DNA from: Limosilactobacillus difficilis
GTDB taxonomy: Bacteria; Bacillota; Bacilli; Lactobacillales; Lactobacillaceae
Direction of reading: 5' to 3'
Assembly: GCF_947387495.1 (NCBI RefSeq)
Contig: NZ_CANDNU010000013.1
Coordinates: 1 to 44,560, forward strand
Length of the DNA: 44,560 nt
In this document: one piece after another, positions 41,967 through 44,560 of the stretch
How positions within the stretch are numbered: the first letter of the stretch is position 1
Layout of the letters: every line of letters begins with the position of its first letter
The notes under the pieces: model-generated
Database searches by the model: none
Told to the model about the DNA's origin: nothing
The model's input: the letters and a program-made list of their open reading frames with translations, nothing else
Translations under genes and position numbers: made by a program

Positions 41967-42137
41967 CTAATGTTTGATTGTTCGCATTTTTCTGGTTGTC
42001 ATCTGTTGTTTGATCGGGCAGTGATAGTCGCAAGCGGCACACTTGCCTTTTTTTGCGCGTCTAAGACTTTTGACCAGCTGCCAGACAGCCAGGGCGACAA
42101 TGAAAATGACGATGACGAGATTAATAAATAATTTCAT
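41967..42137 (-). CDS. FeoB-associated Cys-rich membrane protein
   Basis: A 56-residue gene that starts 10 bases after feoB, with GAGGTG before its ATG at 42137. One membrane helix (about residues 4-22, FINLVIVIFIVALAV) is followed by a basic stretch and a cysteine cluster KCAACDYHCP (Cys33, Cys36, Cys40). This is the layout of the small Cys-rich proteins found after feoB in Firmicutes (the FeoB-associated / p12-like family). They are proposed to take part in ferrous iron transport or to act in place of FeoC; the actual role is unknown. TAG stop at 41967-41969. Confidence 0.88.
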   Translation of the reverse strand: MKLFINLVIVIFIVALAVWQLVKSLRRAKKGKCAACDYHCPIKQQMTTRKMRTIKH

Positions 42138-42147
42138 GAGGAACACC

Positions 42148-44136
42148 TCAAATCACTAAACTAGCAAGTTGAAAAATCAGCGTGGCCACCAAGTAGGCGA
42201 TCACTAAACTGGAGGCTACAGAAATTGCCGGCCATTTGTAGGAACCAGTTTCGGCCTTGATTGTTCCGATGGTGGCAAAACAAGGCGTGTAAAGAAGAAT
42301 GAAGACTAACAAGGCGTAAGCCGCAATTGGGTTGAAGAAGTGGCCGATCGAGGCAATGAGGGAGGCCTGACTGGAAGTATGAAACATCACCATCATGCTC
42401 GAAGTGATCACTTCTTTGGCCAGGACACCGATGATTAAGGCGCTGACCGGTTGCCAAGTGGTGACACCAAGTGGGTGGAAGAGCGGCAACAGTGCATGAC
42501 CAATGGTGGCCGCAAAACTAGCATCCGCGTGGGTTGTGAAGCCGTGGCTTGAAAAATTTGTTAGGAACCAAATCAGGACGGTCCCGGCAAAGATCACCGT
42601 CCCGGCCTTGTGGACGAATCCCTTGCCCTTATCCCAGGTACCGTGCAGGATGATTTCAAGACGTGGCAGATGATATTCTGGCAGCTCAATGGCAAGCAAG
42701 GATTCATGGCGCAGGTCAAAGATAAGCTGGTATAGCTTGGCGACCAGGAGAGCGACGACAATTCCCAAGAAATATAATGATAGAACGATGATCGCCTGAT
42801 GGTGCGGGAAGAAAGCAGCTACAAAAAGGCTATAGATTGGCAAACGGGCGGAACAGGACATAAATGGTTCGATTAAAGTCGTTACCAATCGTTCCTTTGG
42901 CTGTTGAATGGTGCGGGCAGCCATGATTCCAGTGACGTTGCAACCAAAGCCAATGATTAAAGGGATAAATGACTGACCACTCAAGCCGATTGACTCCATC
43001 AAACGGTCAGTTACCAGGGCGGCCCGGGCCATGTAGCCCGAATCCTCCAGAATCGTGATGCAAGCGAAGAGAACGAAGATTTGCGGGATGAAGACCAGCA
43101 CGCCACCGACCCCGGTGATGATCCCGTTGACGATTAAGGAACGCAGAACAGGAAGGGCCCCGATGGATGTCAAAAAGTGACTGACGGTTGTTGAAAAAGG
43201 CCCCGAAATCCACGAGTCGAGTAGATCGGACAAGGGGGTGCCGACCCAGTCAAAGCTAATTTTGAAAATCAGCCAGAAAATGCCAACAAAGACTAGAAGA
43301 CCCAAAAATGGCTGAGTTGCGACTCGGTCGATTTTGGCAGTTAATGACGGTCGTTGCTTTGATAAGTTGACGATGAGGCACTCCCGCAAAATCTGCTGAA
43401 TAAACTGAAGTCGTGTTTCGTAGATTTTTTTGCTAAAGTGTTCCTTGTCGGCTACCTTGCTCATTGTAATCAGAGAAGTAAAACCTTGCTTACGAGCAAA
43501 ATGACGGACCGCTGAGTTTTGGTTGAAGGCTTCGATAGTCAGCCAACGGGCAAAGCCAGCATCCAATCCCGAATGTTTGACTAATTCGGCTTGAACTTTA
43601 GTGATGGTGGCGCCTACTTCTTCGGGGTAGGCGAGCTGCAAGGCTTGCCATTTGAAAGAATCAGCAGTGATTTCGTTACGAAGTTTTTTGACCCCTTCGT
43701 GGTTACGGGCGTTAGTGGTGATTACCTGGCAACCCAGCAAGCGAGCCAATTTTTCTGTGTCGACATCGTAGCCGCTACGGTGTAGATCATCAATCATGTT
43801 AAGATCAACAATCATTGGGCAGCCGCGTTCGATCAATTCGATTGTCAATAATAGATTACGCTGGAGCTGGTTGGCATTGATGACGTTGAGAACCAGATCT
43901 GGTTGATTGTTGAGAAGATAGTTGGTGACGACGGCTTCGTCTTTGGTCAGTGGACTCAAAGAGTAGATGCCGGGCAGGTCGACCAGTTGGGTTGCAGATC
44001 CTTTTAAGTGTCCGACTTTTTTTTCGACGGTTACACCTGTCCAATTGCCGACGTAGGCATACTGGTCGCTGATAGCGTTAAAGATAGTGGTTTTGCCAGT
44101 GTTGGGATTGCCAATAAAAGCGACGGTCTTATTCAT
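42148..44136 (-). CDS. feoB: Ferrous iron transport protein B
   Basis: A 662-residue Fe(II) transporter. The N-terminal G-protein domain has GNPNTGKTT (G1), NWTGVTVEKK (G2), DLPGIYSLSP (G3) and LNMID (G4). A helical regulatory domain (about 165-265) follows. The membrane domain has two inverted Gate motifs, with IPLIIGFGCNVTGIMAAR (first) and TPCFATIGTIKAETG (second), each with the conserved Cys. Its start overlaps feoA by 8 bases, so translation is coupled. The small Cys-rich gene follows in the same operon. Confidence 0.97.
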   Translation of the reverse strand: MNKTVAFIGNPNTGKTTIFNAISDQYAYVGNWTGVTVEKKVGHLKGSATQLVDLPGIYSLSPLTKDEAVVTNYLLNNQPDLVLNVINANQLQRNLLLTIELIERGCPMIVDLNMIDDLHRSGYDVDTEKLARLLGCQVITTNARNHEGVKKLRNEITADSFKWQALQLAYPEEVGATITKVQAELVKHSGLDAGFARWLTIEAFNQNSAVRHFARKQGFTSLITMSKVADKEHFSKKIYETRLQFIQQILRECLIVNLSKQRPSLTAKIDRVATQPFLGLLVFVGIFWLIFKISFDWVGTPLSDLLDSWISGPFSTTVSHFLTSIGALPVLRSLIVNGIITGVGGVLVFIPQIFVLFACITILEDSGYMARAALVTDRLMESIGLSGQSFIPLIIGFGCNVTGIMAARTIQQPKERLVTTLIEPFMSCSARLPIYSLFVAAFFPHHQAIIVLSLYFLGIVVALLVAKLYQLIFDLRHESLLAIELPEYHLPRLEIILHGTWDKGKGFVHKAGTVIFAGTVLIWFLTNFSSHGFTTHADASFAATIGHALLPLFHPLGVTTWQPVSALIIGVLAKEVITSSMMVMFHTSSQASLIASIGHFFNPIAAYALLVFILLYTPCFATIGTIKAETGSYKWPAISVASSLVIAYLVATLIFQLASLVI

Positions 44137-44350
44137 GATCGCTTACCGTAATCGAAGCGAAAAGGGGGTAACGCAGTCCGATGCGTTGTCGCTGATACTC
44201 GATCACGACAGGTCCGTGGAGGGGAAACTGCCGGACAACACGCACTTTTACCCCGTTATGCAAACCCAGGTCGTGGAGCCGGCGGACGACAGGAACAGCC
44301 AGTCTTTCCAGGTGGCTAATGATTCGTTTGTTGTTTTTGACTTCATTCAT
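44129..44350 (-). CDS. feoA: Ferrous iron transport protein A
   Basis: A 73-residue SH3-like FeoA: it has the PVVRRLHDLGLHNGVKVRVV core and the GPVVIEYQRQRIGLRYPLFASI end. It is a cytoplasmic helper of FeoB. GAGGTG on the minus strand precedes ATG 44350. It is the first gene of feoA-feoB-Cys-rich. The AT-rich upstream region contains ATAATA and TATTAT as an inverted repeat (about 44371-44388), which might be an operator, but I could not match it to a Fur or MntR box. Confidence 0.93.
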   Translation of the reverse strand: MNEVKNNKRIISHLERLAVPVVRRLHDLGLHNGVKVRVVRQFPLHGPVVIEYQRQRIGLRYPLFASITVSDHE

Positions 44351-44437
44351 TCTTTTAGCACCTCAATATTCCAATAATATATAACTATTATGACACTAAA
44401 AATAAGCGCTAACATATTTTTAAACAATATTCCGGTC

Positions 44438-44530
44438 TTAACGTGGCAAAATGAATATTCTAAAATAAATTGATGATGGAATATGATGCGTACCCCCAAA
44501 GTTGGAAATCGACTTTGGGGGTATTTTTTT
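44438..44530 (+). ncRNA. Possible short RNA: orphan promoter plus strong terminator
   Basis: TTAACG (44438-44443), 17 bases, TAAAAT (44461-44466) forms a fair rightward promoter. About 20 bases after the expected start lies a perfect hairpin, TACCCCCAAAGT (44491-44502) with ACTTTGGGGGTA (44512-44523), then seven T. No rightward gene ends here: feoA upstream is leftward and the last rightward gene stopped 3 kb earlier. A transcript of about 58 bases is possible. The terminator is strong; the RNA itself is inference. Confidence 0.4.
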
Positions 44531-44560
44531 ATGACTAAAATTAGCATAAACACTAAGCTT

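Noticed and set aside
44347-44553. Leftward 68-residue ORF upstream of feoA
   Set aside because: It runs through the feo promoter region and a perfect terminator hairpin, with no ribosome site; composition is that of AT-rich non-coding DNA.
1-44560. CRISPR array, insertion sequence or rRNA genes
   Set aside because: No regularly spaced repeats, transposase-like ORF, terminal inverted repeats or rRNA sequence seen.

Overview
The window is a chromosomal segment of a low-to-mid GC Firmicute. Gene content and order (yqhY-nusB-folD-xseAB-ispA-tlyA-argR-recN, gmk-rpoZ-coaBC-priA-fmt-rsmB-stp-stkP-rsgA-rpe-thiN, rpmB, yloU-fakA-recG-plsX-acpP-rnc-smc-ftsY-ylxM-ffh) are those of Lactobacillaceae. 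My best guess from the protein sequences is a heterofermentative Limosilactobacillus; the family is much surer than the genus.

Layout. 1-2.45 kb is a decayed prophage: a frameshifted small terminase, a frameshifted and truncated large terminase joined by deletion to the end of a minor head protein with a toxin-like C-terminal module, a small ORF behind it, and a truncated scaffold protein. It abuts the 3' end of a tRNA-Arg(UCU) gene, a probable integration site. A TetR-type regulator with its own palindromic operator follows. Next come rplU-prp-rpmA (L21, the Prp protease, L27) behind an L21-type leader; a peptidase; yqhY-nusB; and the folD-recN operon. Between recN and gmk lies a small leftward gene resembling the YolD family, whose promoter carries two LexA/SOS boxes. 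From 13.5 to 39.0 kb almost everything is rightward core housekeeping: nucleotide, CoA and thiamine cofactors, replication restart, translation initiation, PASTA kinase/phosphatase signalling, ribosome assembly, fatty-acid kinase and phospholipid start, chromosome condensation and the SRP pathway. Two aldo/keto reductases (one on each strand) follow, then leftward efp and a feoA-feoB-small Cys-rich membrane protein iron-uptake operon.

How the genes work together. Prp removes the N-terminal extension of L27, encoded by the next gene. The phage scaffold starts with the same LQFFS motif as the host L27, so it looks built to use the host protease; this is the most interesting link in the window. 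stp/stkP sit beside rsgA. fakA, plsX and acpP form a lipid-synthesis block. smc, ftsY, ylxM and ffh form a chromosome/secretion block, and FtsY carries an unusual serine-rich N-terminal domain.

All assignments come from reading the sequence and from memory of the families; no database search was run.
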